Assembly (NCBI GenBank): GCA_020721445.1
Contig: DYMU01000017.1
Location: 1 to 62,419, forward strand
Direction of reading: 5' to 3'
DNA from: Gemmobacter nectariphilus
GTDB lineage: Bacteria > Pseudomonadota > Alphaproteobacteria > Rhodobacterales > Rhodobacteraceae
Length of the DNA stretch: 62,419 nt
Positions 9,980-18,725 of this stretch are shown here, in pieces; the first letter of the stretch is position 1; each line of letters opens with the position of its first letter. The translations under genes were made by a program, and so were the position numbers. The notes beneath the pieces are model-generated. The model saw only the letters and a program-made list of their open reading frames with translations. It searched no databases and was not told the origin of the DNA.

Positions 9980-10213
9980 CGGGCCTCGGGGTTGGATAAG
10001 TTGATCTTGCGATGCAGGATAAACCAAAGCGCCGCCAGACGACACCCCGGTCAGAACAGAGCGTTCCACCACCCCAAAACCGACCGAACGCGCGGCACTG
10101 GCTGACCCCGGTCTGATCCTTGCGCCAGAGGTGGGCCACAGACCCATTCAAAGCGCAGCTTGGCATGCTTGGGCCTTGTGCGACGGGCGATCTGTTGCTA
10201 ATTCTTCCCCCGC

Positions 10214-10289
10214 GCCCTTATAGCTCAGCTGGTAGAGCACTTGATTTGTAATCAAGGGGTCCCGGGTTCAAGTCCTGGTGGGGGCACCA
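10214..10289 (+). tRNA. tRNA-Thr (anticodon UGU)
   Basis: A full cloverleaf of 76 bases including an encoded CCA end. The acceptor GCCCTTA pairs with TGGGGGC using two G-T pairs. The D-arm contains AGCTCAGCTGGTAGAGC. The anticodon stem CTTGA/TCAAG encloses the loop TTTGTAA, so the anticodon is TGT. The T-arm contains GTTCAAG. The 15-gene minus-strand operon ends 55 bp beyond its 3' end. Confidence 0.97.
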
Positions 10290-10344
10290 TTTTTCAACCC
10301 AGAATGCCGCTGCTTGGCCTGTTTTGGCAGGTCACGCCGCGGTG

Positions 10345-10845
10345 TTACCAGCTGGCCTGGATGGCCTGGGCCGCCAGACCGATCATCACCGGCACCGGGG
10401 CTGACAGGATCAGGCGGCGGATCAGGAAGGTCGGGCCCATCAGCGCCAGTTCGCTGCCCAGGGTGCGGGTCAGGCTGATGATGGACCAAGAGGTCAGGTA
10501 GGCCAGCAAAGCCCCGGTGCCGGCCCCCGCCTTGAATGCGGTTGCCGACAGGGCAAGCGCCACCATCGGCCCACCGGGTGTTGCGGCCCCCACAACCGTC
10601 GCCAGCAGGATGCCGGTGATCCCCTGCTCGGGGCCAAACAGCGCCGCCATCTGGCCCTTTGGCAACAGCGCCGCCATGAAACTGGCCCCCGACAGGCCGA
10701 TCACCGTGCGCGGCAACATCACAAGGAAGGTCGCACGGGCCGCCCGCCATACCTGAGGCAGTTTGGCACGATCCACCCTTGCGATGTGGCGCAGCAGCGC
10801 GAAAGCGGCCCCCCAGATCAGCACGGTGCCGATGATGACATTCAT
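10345..10845 (-). CDS. Half-size permease, second of a split pair (DUF318/ArsP-like)
   Basis: A 166-residue membrane protein with about four hydrophobic segments. The central motif P-G-G-P sits after V-V-G-A-A-T and is followed by an alanine/glycine-rich helix (F-K-A-G-A-G-T-G-A-L-L-A-Y-L-T-S-W). The upstream neighbour carries a matching segment, so the two proteins look like the two repeats of one PF03773-type permease encoded by separate genes. Its ATG overlaps the upstream stop in an ATGA junction (10842-10845), implying translational coupling. Last gene of the operon, ending 55 bp from tRNA-Thr. Substrate unknown; efflux of a pathway product is a guess. Confidence 0.65.
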   Translation of the reverse strand: MNVIIGTVLIWGAAFALLRHIARVDRAKLPQVWRAARATFLVMLPRTVIGLSGASFMAALLPKGQMAALFGPEQGITGILLATVVGAATPGGPMVALALSATAFKAGAGTGALLAYLTSWSIISLTRTLGSELALMGPTFLIRRLILSAPVPVMIGLAAQAIQASW

Positions 10846-11447
10846 CGCCGGTGGCCCGGGTGCGCATCGTCAGGTAGCGGCACCCGCCGCGCCCAGATCC
10901 GCGCAAGCTGCCCGACCGCCACCGGAACCCACAGCGTCAGCACCAGCCGCAGCGCCACCAGCCAGCCCGGCAGGAACGACAACTCCCAGATCAGCACGCG
11001 GTTCAGGCCCAAAAGCACCCAGCCCGACACCATCGCCGTGCCCGCGCCCGCATCAGCCCCGGCCCGCATCAGCCCCATCGCCAGCGGATAGGTGACATGC
11101 GGCCCGCCCGGCACCACCGCCCCTGCCCCGCTGGCGATCACCAGCCCGCGCAGTCCGCTGTCGGGCCCGACAAGGCGCAACACCCGGTCGCGCGGCAGGA
11201 TCATCGACAGCGCGATGGCCAGCAGGATGCCGCCAAAGATTTTCGGCAGCAAGGACAGGATCATGGCGGTATCGCCCCAGAGCAGGTGAAAGAACTGCCC
11301 CGGGCCTTGGGTGATCCACACCGCGATGCCGGCACTCAGGCTAAGGCTGGCGATGAACAGCAAGCCAAAATCGACCCGGAACCGCCGCGCCTCGGGCGGG
11401 GGCAGGCGGGCTGGGCCGTTTTCGATGGGGTCAAAGTCGGTGGCCAT
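10842..11447 (-). CDS. Half-size permease, first of a split pair (DUF318/ArsP-like)
   Basis: A 201-residue membrane protein with a soluble N-terminus (MATDFDPIENG) and about five hydrophobic segments. The core I-F-G-G-I-L-L-A-I-A-L then A-G-A-V-V-P-G-G-P then G-A-D-A-G-A-G-T-A-M-V-S-G-W repeats the pattern of the downstream gene. In classic PF03773 permeases the P-x-C-S region often has cysteines; here both halves have P-G-G-P. ATG 11447 is chosen; an in-frame start at 11513 would lie deep in the phosphodiesterase gene. It overlaps that gene by 17 bp. The family call rests on pattern only. Confidence 0.65.
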   Translation of the reverse strand: MATDFDPIENGPARLPPPEARRFRVDFGLLFIASLSLSAGIAVWITQGPGQFFHLLWGDTAMILSLLPKIFGGILLAIALSMILPRDRVLRLVGPDSGLRGLVIASGAGAVVPGGPHVTYPLAMGLMRAGADAGAGTAMVSGWVLLGLNRVLIWELSFLPGWLVALRLVLTLWVPVAVGQLARIWARRVPLPDDAHPGHRR

Positions 11448-12891
11448 GGTCGATGACCACCCGCCCATCGCCTGCGCGCAGCACCAGTTCCTGCGCAAAG
11501 CCGCCGGGACCATGGGCGGTCAGCCGCTGCTGTGCGGCGGGCGTGGTTGGGGTGGTGCGGTCCAGCGGCAGGGCGCGGCCATCGGCCTCGGCCAGCGGCG
11601 GCAGACCCAGAACCGCCAGCAGCGTCGGCGCAACATCCGGCAGGGCGCAGGGCCGGTCATCGACCCGGCCTTCGGTTTGATCCGGCAGGCGCAGGAAAAA
11701 CACGGTGGAAAGCTCGCCCGGCGCCAGCCCGCCATGCATCCCGCCTCCCAAGGGCACCCCGCCGCCGGTCATCAGCCCGCGCCCGGGCAGGCCGTGCTGG
11801 TCGGGGCCGGCTTCATCGGCCATCACATAGATCAGGTCGGCCGCGCGCGGATGGTCCAGATACACCGCCGACAGGGGCAGCGTGCCGGGCAGCGCCGCCA
11901 CCAGATCATCGCGGGCAAACACCATGCCGATTTCCGGGCGCTGCATCAGCCAGGCGGCGGTGTCGGCGCGCAGACCCGCATCCGTGCGCAAAAGCCGACA
12001 TTCGCCCATCCGTCCCAGCGTCAGCGCAATGGCGTCGCCGTTCTGCGGCGCGCGGGCGGCCTGCAATCCGGCGGCGCGCATCTCGGCCTCGATCCCCCAC
12101 AGGCCGCTGGTGGCAATCTGGCCGTGGTCCGACAGCGCCACCACCGCCGTGCCGGGGGGCGCTGCCGCCAGCAACCGGGCAAAGGCCGCATCCGCCGCCG
12201 CCATTGCAGCGCGCGTGGCGTCAGACCCGATCTCCAGATAGTGAAAGCTGGTGTCGGGTTCGGGGAACCAGACCAGCACCACCTCGGGGCCGGACGGATC
12301 GGCCAGGGCTGCGGCGGCAAGCCCTGCCACATAATCCACCTGCGCAACCTTCGGCGGGCCGTTTTGCGGCCTTGCGCCCTGCACCGCCTCGGCGGCCGTC
12401 ACGGCATCGGGCGTGGCGGTGGCATCCGTGCCGTGGATCGAGAACGTCGCGTGCCCCGCGTTGGCAGCCACCTCGGGGTTGATCAGGCAGGCCGACCCTG
12501 CCGAGCCGCCGTGAAACACCGCCATGCGCAGACCCGCCGCCGCCAATGCCTCGCCCAAGGTTTGCGGTGCCACCAGCCGCCCGCCCCAGGCCGCCCGCGC
12601 CCGCGCCAGATGGTCGAAATCCGACGTGTCAAGCGCCTGCCCGGTGACAACGTCGGGCTGGTGAAAGGCATTGCCGACAATTCCGTGCTGGCGCGGCCAA
12701 CAGCCGGTGGACAGCGCCGTGGTCGCCACCCGGGTCAACGACGGAAACACCGACCGCGCGCCGGCAAAGCGGGTGGCACCGTTGGCAAAGCTGGCCAGCA
12801 CGGGCATGCGGCTGGCCACCATGTCGGGGCGCAGCCCGTCGAACACCACGACAAGCAAACGGTTGGCGGCAGCCTGTGGTGCGGCGGTCAT
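11431..12891 (-). CDS. Alkaline-phosphatase-superfamily phosphodiesterase/pyrophosphatase
   Basis: A 486-residue enzyme of the NPP type. The metal-binding F-D-G (D18) is followed by the nucleophile region F-P-S-L-T with T53, which matches the NPP threonine. Further metal ligands fit E-P-D-T-S-F-H and S-D-H-G-Q, and a late H-G-G-L. No signal peptide, so it should act in the cytosol on an imported substrate. The family cleaves phosphodiesters, nucleotide pyrophosphates or phosphonoacetate; which one cannot be told. Its ATG overlaps the upstream isomerase stop (12888-12891), and its end overlaps the first permease half. Confidence 0.85.
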   Translation of the reverse strand: MTAAPQAAANRLLVVVFDGLRPDMVASRMPVLASFANGATRFAGARSVFPSLTRVATTALSTGCWPRQHGIVGNAFHQPDVVTGQALDTSDFDHLARARAAWGGRLVAPQTLGEALAAAGLRMAVFHGGSAGSACLINPEVAANAGHATFSIHGTDATATPDAVTAAEAVQGARPQNGPPKVAQVDYVAGLAAAALADPSGPEVVLVWFPEPDTSFHYLEIGSDATRAAMAAADAAFARLLAAAPPGTAVVALSDHGQIATSGLWGIEAEMRAAGLQAARAPQNGDAIALTLGRMGECRLLRTDAGLRADTAAWLMQRPEIGMVFARDDLVAALPGTLPLSAVYLDHPRAADLIYVMADEAGPDQHGLPGRGLMTGGGVPLGGGMHGGLAPGELSTVFFLRLPDQTEGRVDDRPCALPDVAPTLLAVLGLPPLAEADGRALPLDRTTPTTPAAQQRLTAHGPGGFAQELVLRAGDGRVVIDHGHRL

Positions 12892-13814
12892 TGGATGTCT
12901 CCGTTCAGTCGGGCAGCAAAGGCCTGGGCGGCGGCCAGGGTCGCTGCCTCGGAATGGGCTTTGAAATTGCGCTTGATCTCGATCACGATGCGGGTGTCGT
13001 CGCGCATCCGGGGCGCAAGCGTGGCAGCCAATGCGGCAAAATCCACCGCCCCCATGCCGGGTGGGGCATGCATGTCGCCGATGCCAAAGAAATGCCGCTC
13101 GCCCTGCGATTTGGTGGCAATCGTCGCGGGGATGCCGGTGCTGTCGGAATAGTGGATGTGGCCGACATGCGGCGCAAGGGCGGCGCAGGCGGTCAGCATG
13201 TCAAACCCCCACAGACCTGCGCCCTGCTGGGCATGGCTGATGTCCAGACAGGCGATCAATGCCGGATGCGCCACCGCCGCGATCTGCCGCGCAAGGGCGG
13301 CAGGGTCCAGCGAATACGAGGTTTCCTCACCCGCGATCACCCGGTCATTGGGCGAGATGTTTTCATAGGCGATGGTCACGCCCTGCGCGCCGGCATGGTC
13401 GGCCAGACGGGACAGCGCGTCGCGCTCGTAACTCAGCAGACTGTCGCGCCCGCCCAGCCAATCGCGCGGATGGCAGCGCCCCGGATGCAGCACGACAATC
13501 TGCGCGCCAAGCTCGGCGGCAAGGTCCATAGACACAAAGGCCGCGCGGCGGTGCAGATCGGCATGGGCGCGGTCCATCAGGTTGATGGCGATCGGCGCAT
13601 GCATCGAATAGGCCAGCGGGTGACGCTGCATGGCCGCGCGCGCGGCGGCCACCTGATGCGGGATCAGGCGGCAGGCCACCACCAGATCCATGCCGGTGGC
13701 GCTGATCTCGGCCCCGGTGCAGCCGATCTGCGCCAGTTGCTCCAGCCGCTGGGCAAAGGTGGTGACCGATCCTTCGGTCTCGCCGGTGTTGAACCCGGTT
13801 GCGATCACGCGCAT
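12888..13814 (-). CDS. Sugar phosphate isomerase/epimerase, TIM barrel (paralogue 1)
   Basis: A 308-residue AP-endonuclease-2-fold TIM barrel of the xylose-isomerase-like superfamily. The usual metal quartet can be placed: E in A-Y-E-N-I-S, D in C-L-D-I-S-H-A, H in H-I-H-Y-S-D and E in V-I-E-I-K. It shares I-N-L-M-D and G-I-G-D-M-H-A-P with the adjacent upstream protein, so the two are tandem paralogues. Such enzymes isomerise or epimerise sugars, sugar phosphates, inosose or keto-acids. The gene overlaps the upstream paralogue by 10 bp and the downstream phosphodiesterase by 4 bp. Substrate not identified. Confidence 0.82.
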   Translation of the reverse strand: MRVIATGFNTGETEGSVTTFAQRLEQLAQIGCTGAEISATGMDLVVACRLIPHQVAAARAAMQRHPLAYSMHAPIAINLMDRAHADLHRRAAFVSMDLAAELGAQIVVLHPGRCHPRDWLGGRDSLLSYERDALSRLADHAGAQGVTIAYENISPNDRVIAGEETSYSLDPAALARQIAAVAHPALIACLDISHAQQGAGLWGFDMLTACAALAPHVGHIHYSDSTGIPATIATKSQGERHFFGIGDMHAPPGMGAVDFAALAATLAPRMRDDTRIVIEIKRNFKAHSEAATLAAAQAFAARLNGDIQ

Positions 13815-14761
13815 GGCATATCCTCTGGTGTGGGTCGGGCGGGCAGCGCCTCACCGGTGTTGAAATAATCGGCAAAGCCTTTGGCTGCCGCCACAATCTC
13901 GGCCGCGCGGGCATTGTAGCGGCCGTTCAGCTCGATCCCGCCAAAGGTGCCGGGGCGCAGGCGCAACTGCGGCAACAGCGCCTCCCACGGAATGGTGCCA
14001 TCATGGATCGGGGCGTGCATGTCACCGATGCCCAGCGTGGCCGCATCGCCATCATCGCCCGGATTGCCGGGGCGGCCGCAGTTGTCGTGCAAATGCAGGT
14101 GCCAGACCAAGGGCGACAGCGCGGCCAGCGCCGGGATATAGTCAAAGCCCAGCGTGGTGGCCGACAGCCAGGCATGGCCAAAGTCAAGGCACACCCCCAC
14201 CGCCGGATGATCCACCGCGCCGATCTGTTCGGCCAGTGCCAAGGGGTCGGCGCCATAGCAATGCCGGTCCGGGTTGGCGATCAGGTTTTCCACCGCCAGC
14301 CGCACCCCGGCGGTAGCTGCCAGATCGCCCAGACGGCGAAAGGCGTCTTGCTCAGCCAACAGCGCCGCGCGGCCTGTTTCGGCAAACTCGGCCGGTGGCA
14401 GGTGGCCGGAATGGATCACCATCGAATGGGCGCCGATCAGACCGCAAGCCTGCACCGAAGCCACCGCCGCCTGCCAGTGCAGCGGATTGGCGGTGTCCAT
14501 CAGGTTGATGCCGTGGTTGGCGTGCAGCACCGGGCGCAGGCCCGCATCGGCACACATCTGACCGACCGCATCCAACCGCGAAAGGTCCAGCCGCCCGGCG
14601 ACGATCAGGTCAAGCCGGCGCGCGGTCAACTCTACATGGCTGCACCCCACCTCGGCCCAGCGGCGCAGGGTGGCGGGCACAAGGTCGATGCGCCCGGCGG
14701 GCAGCGCGTTCAGGTTCAGGCCAATGCCGTCGATGGTCTTCTTGGCAGGTCCAGCAGTCAT
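13805..14761 (-). CDS. Sugar phosphate isomerase/epimerase, TIM barrel (paralogue 2)
   Basis: A 318-residue TIM-barrel enzyme of the same family as its downstream neighbour. Predicted metal ligands are E in A-V-E-N-L-I, D in C-L-D-F-G-H-A, H in H-L-H-L-H-D-N and E in G-I-E-L-N. It shares G-I-N-L-M-D and G-I-G-D-M-H-A-P with paralogue 1, but the N-terminus (MTAGPAKKTIDG) differs. The two may act as successive isomerase/epimerase steps or as a heteromer; this is inference. It starts 6 bp after the stop of the permease gene. Confidence 0.82.
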   Translation of the reverse strand: MTAGPAKKTIDGIGLNLNALPAGRIDLVPATLRRWAEVGCSHVELTARRLDLIVAGRLDLSRLDAVGQMCADAGLRPVLHANHGINLMDTANPLHWQAAVASVQACGLIGAHSMVIHSGHLPPAEFAETGRAALLAEQDAFRRLGDLAATAGVRLAVENLIANPDRHCYGADPLALAEQIGAVDHPAVGVCLDFGHAWLSATTLGFDYIPALAALSPLVWHLHLHDNCGRPGNPGDDGDAATLGIGDMHAPIHDGTIPWEALLPQLRLRPGTFGGIELNGRYNARAAEIVAAAKGFADYFNTGEALPARPTPEDMPCA

Positions 14762-14767
14762 GGCAGG

Positions 14768-15640
14768 TCAATCCTCCAGCGATGGGTCAAGTCGGCTGCG
14801 CAGATGGTCGCCCAGCATCGACATCGCGAGGGTGCTGAGAAAGATCACCACCCCCGGCATCACCGCCAGCCACCACGCGTTGATCATGTAATCCCGCCCG
14901 TCGCCCAGAAGCTGGCCCAGCGAGGTCAAGGGCGGGCGGATGCCAAGGCCGATGAAGGACAGCGAGGTTTCAAACAGGATGGTTTCGGGAAAGTTGATGG
15001 TGATCTGCACGATCAGCGGCCCAAGGATGTTGGGCAGGATGTGGCGGGCATAGATCCAGCGCGGCGGTGCCCCCAGCGCATGCACGGCGCGGGCATAGCC
15101 CTGTTCGCGCGCTGTCAGCACCAGGCCCCGGGTGATGCGGGTATAGCGTTCCCAGCCATACAGCCCCATCAGCAGCAAGAACACCCACATCGCATTGCCC
15201 AGAAACGCCAGCACCGCCATCGCCACGATGAACCACGGCATTGCCGCCTGAAAATCGACCAGCGCCGAAATCGCCTCATCCACCCAGCCGCCGCGATGCG
15301 CGGCCAGAAACCCTGCCGCCGTGCCCAGCACCGCACCCAGCACCGTGCCCAGCAGGGCCAGTGCGATCGAGGTCTGGGTGGCGACCAGCAGGCGCGACAG
15401 CAGATCGCGGCCCAACTGGTCGGTGCCAAGGGGATGCGCCGGGTCATAGCCCGCCAGCGGAAACGGCGGCTTCATCCGGCCCAACAGGTCTGTCGCCTCA
15501 AAATCCCACGGCATCAGCAGTTGCGCCGCCAGCATGACGCCGATCATCAGCGACAGCCAGATCGCCGAAGCCAGCACAAGCGCGGGCATCCGTGGCGCGC
15601 GGGGTTTGGCCGGGGTTGCGGTCAGTGGCAGATCGGTCAT
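14768..15640 (-). CDS. ABC transporter permease, DppC/OppC type (transporter 2)
   Basis: A 290-residue inner-membrane permease with a long first helix, a periplasmic stretch ending G-T-D-Q-L-G-R-D-L-L-S-R (hallmark of DppC/OppC) and the cytosolic EAA loop (V-H-A-L-G-A-P-P-R-W-I, then H-I-L-P-N-I). It ends with L-G-L-G-I-R-P-P and a short tail. Family-5 importers move peptides, nickel, opines or sugar-containing compounds. Its ATG overlaps the DppB-type gene stop (ATGA at 15637-15640), so the two permeases are translationally coupled. Confidence 0.9.
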   Translation of the reverse strand: MTDLPLTATPAKPRAPRMPALVLASAIWLSLMIGVMLAAQLLMPWDFEATDLLGRMKPPFPLAGYDPAHPLGTDQLGRDLLSRLLVATQTSIALALLGTVLGAVLGTAAGFLAAHRGGWVDEAISALVDFQAAMPWFIVAMAVLAFLGNAMWVFLLLMGLYGWERYTRITRGLVLTAREQGYARAVHALGAPPRWIYARHILPNILGPLIVQITINFPETILFETSLSFIGLGIRPPLTSLGQLLGDGRDYMINAWWLAVMPGVVIFLSTLAMSMLGDHLRSRLDPSLED

Positions 15641-16578
15641 GCGCGCGCCCCTTTTGTGCGACCGACCCGCACCCTTGGGTCGGCCCAGCCGTAATACAGG
15701 TCCACCAACAGGTTGGTGGCCACCATGGTCGCGGCGATCAGGATCAGGATCGCCTGCACCACCGCCAGATCGCGCACCGCCACCGCATGCACCAACAGCC
15801 GCCCAAGGCCGGGCCAGGCGAACACCGTCTCGGTCACCACCGCGCCGCCGATCAGCTCGCCCACCTTGAGCCCCAGAATGGTGGCAATCGGCACCGAGGC
15901 ATTGGGCACCGCATGGGCAAACACCCGCCGCGCCTCGCTTGCGCCCTTGGATTTGGCGGTGGTCATGTAGGGCTTGGTCAGCACGTCAATCATCGCTGAC
16001 CGGGTAAAGCGCGCCAGTTGGGCGGCAAAGGCGGTGCCCAGCGTGAAGGCGGGCAGGATCAGATGCGCCGCCGTTTCAGACCCCGAAGACGGCAACCAGC
16101 GCAAATGCAGCGAAAAGGTCAGGATCAGCAGGATGCCAAGAAAGAAGTTCGGCATCGAAAAGCCGAACACCGCCGTGGTCATCACCGCGCGGTCCAGCGA
16201 CGACCCGCGCCACCATGCCGCCAGAATGCCCAAGGGCAGCCCGATGGCCAGCGAAAACCCCAGCGCCGTGCCGCCCAGCAACAGGGTTTTCGGCGCGCGG
16301 TCCATCACCATGTCCCAGGCGGGCAGGTTGTTGCGCAACGAGATGCCGAAATCGCCGGTCAGCAGCGCTGACCAATAGCTGAGGTATTGGTCCCAAAGCG
16401 GCCGGTCGAGGCCCCATTTGGCGCGGTAAAAATTGCGCACGGCATCGCTTGCGTCATCGGGCAACAGGATATCGGTCGGATCGCCCGAGATGCGCAGCAC
16501 AATGAAGACAAAGGTGATGACCAGCCACATGGTCAGCGCAGCGCGGATGGTCTTGGTGGCCAGAAATTGCAGCATCAT
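15637..16578 (-). CDS. ABC transporter permease, DppB/OppB type (transporter 2)
   Basis: A 313-residue inner-membrane permease with the DppB pattern: an N-terminal helix (W-L-V-I-T-F-V-F-I-V-L-R) followed by the periplasmic R-I-S-G-D-P-T-D, and the EAA-type loop A-K-S-K-G-A-S-E-A-R. It ends with the C-terminal Y-G-W-A-D-P-R-V-R-V-G. ATG 16578 is chosen because it forms an ATGA overlap with the upstream ATPase stop; an in-frame start at 16725 would overlap that gene by 150 bp. Pairs with the DppC-type protein encoded next. Confidence 0.9.
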   Translation of the reverse strand: MMLQFLATKTIRAALTMWLVITFVFIVLRISGDPTDILLPDDASDAVRNFYRAKWGLDRPLWDQYLSYWSALLTGDFGISLRNNLPAWDMVMDRAPKTLLLGGTALGFSLAIGLPLGILAAWWRGSSLDRAVMTTAVFGFSMPNFFLGILLILTFSLHLRWLPSSGSETAAHLILPAFTLGTAFAAQLARFTRSAMIDVLTKPYMTTAKSKGASEARRVFAHAVPNASVPIATILGLKVGELIGGAVVTETVFAWPGLGRLLVHAVAVRDLAVVQAILILIAATMVATNLLVDLYYGWADPRVRVGRTKGARA

Positions 16579-17639
16579 GCGGGCTCCCGTGCTGGCATCG
16601 GTGCCACGGCGGCGCGCGGCGCGGACAGCACATCCGCCAGCGATGGCAGTCCCGGCTCTCCGGCCCGGTGACAGGCCACGTCGGTGGCCCCCAGCGCGCG
16701 CAATACAGGCGCTTCGGTGGCACAACGCGGCACGGCCAACGGGCAGCGCGGATGGAACCGGCAGCCGCTTGGCGGGTGCTGCGGGCTGGGCGGATCGCCG
16801 GGGATCGCCACCCGCGCGCCGCGCCGGGCCGGATCAGCCACCGGCACCGACGCCAGCAGCGCCTGCGTATAGGGGTGGCGCGGGCGGGCGAACAATTCGG
16901 CCTTGGGCGCGATTTCCAGAATGCGGCCCAGATACATCACGGCCACCCGATGCGCGACATGGCGCACCACACCCAGATCGTGGCTTACGAACACATAAGA
17001 CAGGCCCAGATCGCGTTGCAGGTCATGCAGCAGGTTCACGATCTGCGCCTGAATCGACACGTCCAGCGCCGACACCGGCTCATCCAGCACCAGAAGGTCG
17101 GGGCGCGGGGCCAGGGCGCGGGCGATCACCACGCGCTGCACCTGGCCCCCCGACAATTCGCGCGGAAAGCGGTCCCACAGATGCGGGCCAAGGCGCACCT
17201 GATCCAGCACCTGGGCGCAGCGCGCATCCGGGTCGGGCTGGCGGTGGATCAGCAAGGGTTCGCGCACCTGGGTGCGCACGGTCAGGCGTGGGTCAAGTGC
17301 GCCGCCGGTATCCTGAAACACCATTTGCAGCCGGGTGCGCAGCGCGCGCCAGGCGGCACTGTCGGGCGCGGGCATGGCCGCGCCTTCGAACCGCACCTCC
17401 CCGGCCTCGGGCGCGGCCAAACCCACCAACAGCCGGGCAAGCGAGGATTTGCCGCAACCGGATTCGCCCACGATCCCCAGCGTCTCGCCGCGCGACAGCG
17501 TCAGCGACACGCGGTCCACCGCCAGAAAGCGCGTGGCGGGCCGCAACCAGCCGCGCCGCCCGGTGGCATAGCCCAGACTGACGCCATCAGCCGCCAGCAG
17601 GGGCGGCGGCAGCAAGGCGTCCAGCACAACATGCGACAT
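16575..17639 (-). CDS. ABC transporter ATPase, DppF/OppF type (transporter 2)
   Basis: A 354-residue ATPase. Walker A is G-E-S-G-C-G-K-S-S, the signature L-S-G-G-Q-V-Q-R, and Walker [16 protein letters not shown]. The C-terminal oligopeptide-ABC motif C-R-F-H-P-R-C-P is present and provides cysteines typical of these ATPases. It starts 3 bp after the DppD-type gene and overlaps the permease gene, so it belongs to the same transporter. An extra stretch after the signal region ([10 protein letters not shown] near the N-terminus) is usual for OppF proteins. Confidence 0.9.
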   Translation of the reverse strand: MSHVVLDALLPPPLLAADGVSLGYATGRRGWLRPATRFLAVDRVSLTLSRGETLGIVGESGCGKSSLARLLVGLAAPEAGEVRFEGAAMPAPDSAAWRALRTRLQMVFQDTGGALDPRLTVRTQVREPLLIHRQPDPDARCAQVLDQVRLGPHLWDRFPRELSGGQVQRVVIARALAPRPDLLVLDEPVSALDVSIQAQIVNLLHDLQRDLGLSYVFVSHDLGVVRHVAHRVAVMYLGRILEIAPKAELFARPRHPYTQALLASVPVADPARRGARVAIPGDPPSPQHPPSGCRFHPRCPLAVPRCATEAPVLRALGATDVACHRAGEPGLPSLADVLSAPRAAVAPMPAREPA

Positions 17640-17642
17640 GGC

Positions 17643-18626
17643 TTATACCTCCTCGGACAGGGGGACGGGTCGATGACAGGCCACAGATCGCGCCGGGGCT
17701 TCGGTCAGGGGTTGCGATACCGGGATGGTGGCATCACAGCCCGCACCCACCCGCGGGCAACGCGGCGCAAAGGCACAGCCCGGCGGCATCCGGTCGGGTG
17801 GCGGCACGATCCCGTCGATGGTCGACAAGGGCCGCCCGTCGTGATCGACACGCGGCAGGGCCTGCAACAGCCCGCGGGTATAGGGGTGGCGAGGGCTGGC
17901 AAAAAGTGCTGTCACCGGCGCGGTTTCGACAATGCGCCCGGCATACATCACGGCGGCGCGGTCGGCGGCCTGCGCCACAATGCCAAGGTCATGGGTGACA
18001 AAGATCATCCCCATCCCCAGCTCGGCCTGCAAATCGGCAATCAGGTCAAGGATCTGCGCCTGTATCGTCACGTCCAGCGCGGTTGTCGCCTCATCCGCGA
18101 TCAACAGGTGCGGCCGCCCGGCGATGGCAAGGGCGATCATCGCGCGCTGGTTCATGCCGCCGGAAAACTGATGCGGGTATTCGCGGGCGCGCCGTTCGGG
18201 TTCGGGCAGCCCGACACGGCCCAGCAGGCGCACGGCCTCATTGCCCGCCTCGGCGCGGGTTACGCTGCGGCGCAGGCGGATCGCCTCGGCCACTTGCCAG
18301 CCGATCGGGCGCACCGGGTTCAGCGCGTTGGTGGCATCCTGAAACACCGAGGCGATCAGCGCCCGCCTGCGCAGCCGCGCCGCGCGCCGGGGCAGCGCCA
18401 ACAGGTCCGTGTCTTGCATCACCACCCTGCCCTGCGCCCGTGCCCGCCGGGGCAACAGGCCCGCAATGGCAAGGCAGGTCAGCGATTTGCCGCAGCCGGA
18501 TTCGCCCACCAGCGCCAGCGTCTCGCCCGCGTCGACGCACAGCGATACCCCCCGCACGGGTTGCACCGGGGTGCCGTCGCGGCGGCGGATGGTGACGTCC
18601 AGAGTGTCGACTTGGATCAGCGGCAT
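17643..18626 (-). CDS. ABC transporter ATPase, DppD/OppD type (transporter 2)
   Basis: A 327-residue ATPase. Walker A is G-E-S-G-C-G-K-S-L, the signature F-S-G-G-M-N-Q-R, and Walker B L-L-I-A-D-E-A-T-T-A-L-D-V-T-I; the C-terminal C-A-F-A-P-R-C-P motif is also present. The D-E-A in Walker B replaces the common D-E-P. ATG 18626 (MPLIQVD) is chosen; an upstream in-frame ATG at 18668 would add 14 residues without support. It lies 99 bp downstream of its binding-protein gene. Confidence 0.9.
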   Translation of the reverse strand: MPLIQVDTLDVTIRRRDGTPVQPVRGVSLCVDAGETLALVGESGCGKSLTCLAIAGLLPRRARAQGRVVMQDTDLLALPRRAARLRRRALIASVFQDATNALNPVRPIGWQVAEAIRLRRSVTRAEAGNEAVRLLGRVGLPEPERRAREYPHQFSGGMNQRAMIALAIAGRPHLLIADEATTALDVTIQAQILDLIADLQAELGMGMIFVTHDLGIVAQAADRAAVMYAGRIVETAPVTALFASPRHPYTRGLLQALPRVDHDGRPLSTIDGIVPPPDRMPPGCAFAPRCPRVGAGCDATIPVSQPLTEAPARSVACHRPVPLSEEV

Positions 18627-18725
18627 GGGGGGTCCGGTCTTCTGGGCAAAGGGGGGTGCGGCCAGCACGGGCCAGCCGCACCCCTTGGGTCAGCCGAAGG
18701 ATGGGTCAACCAATGGCGGGCAAGG

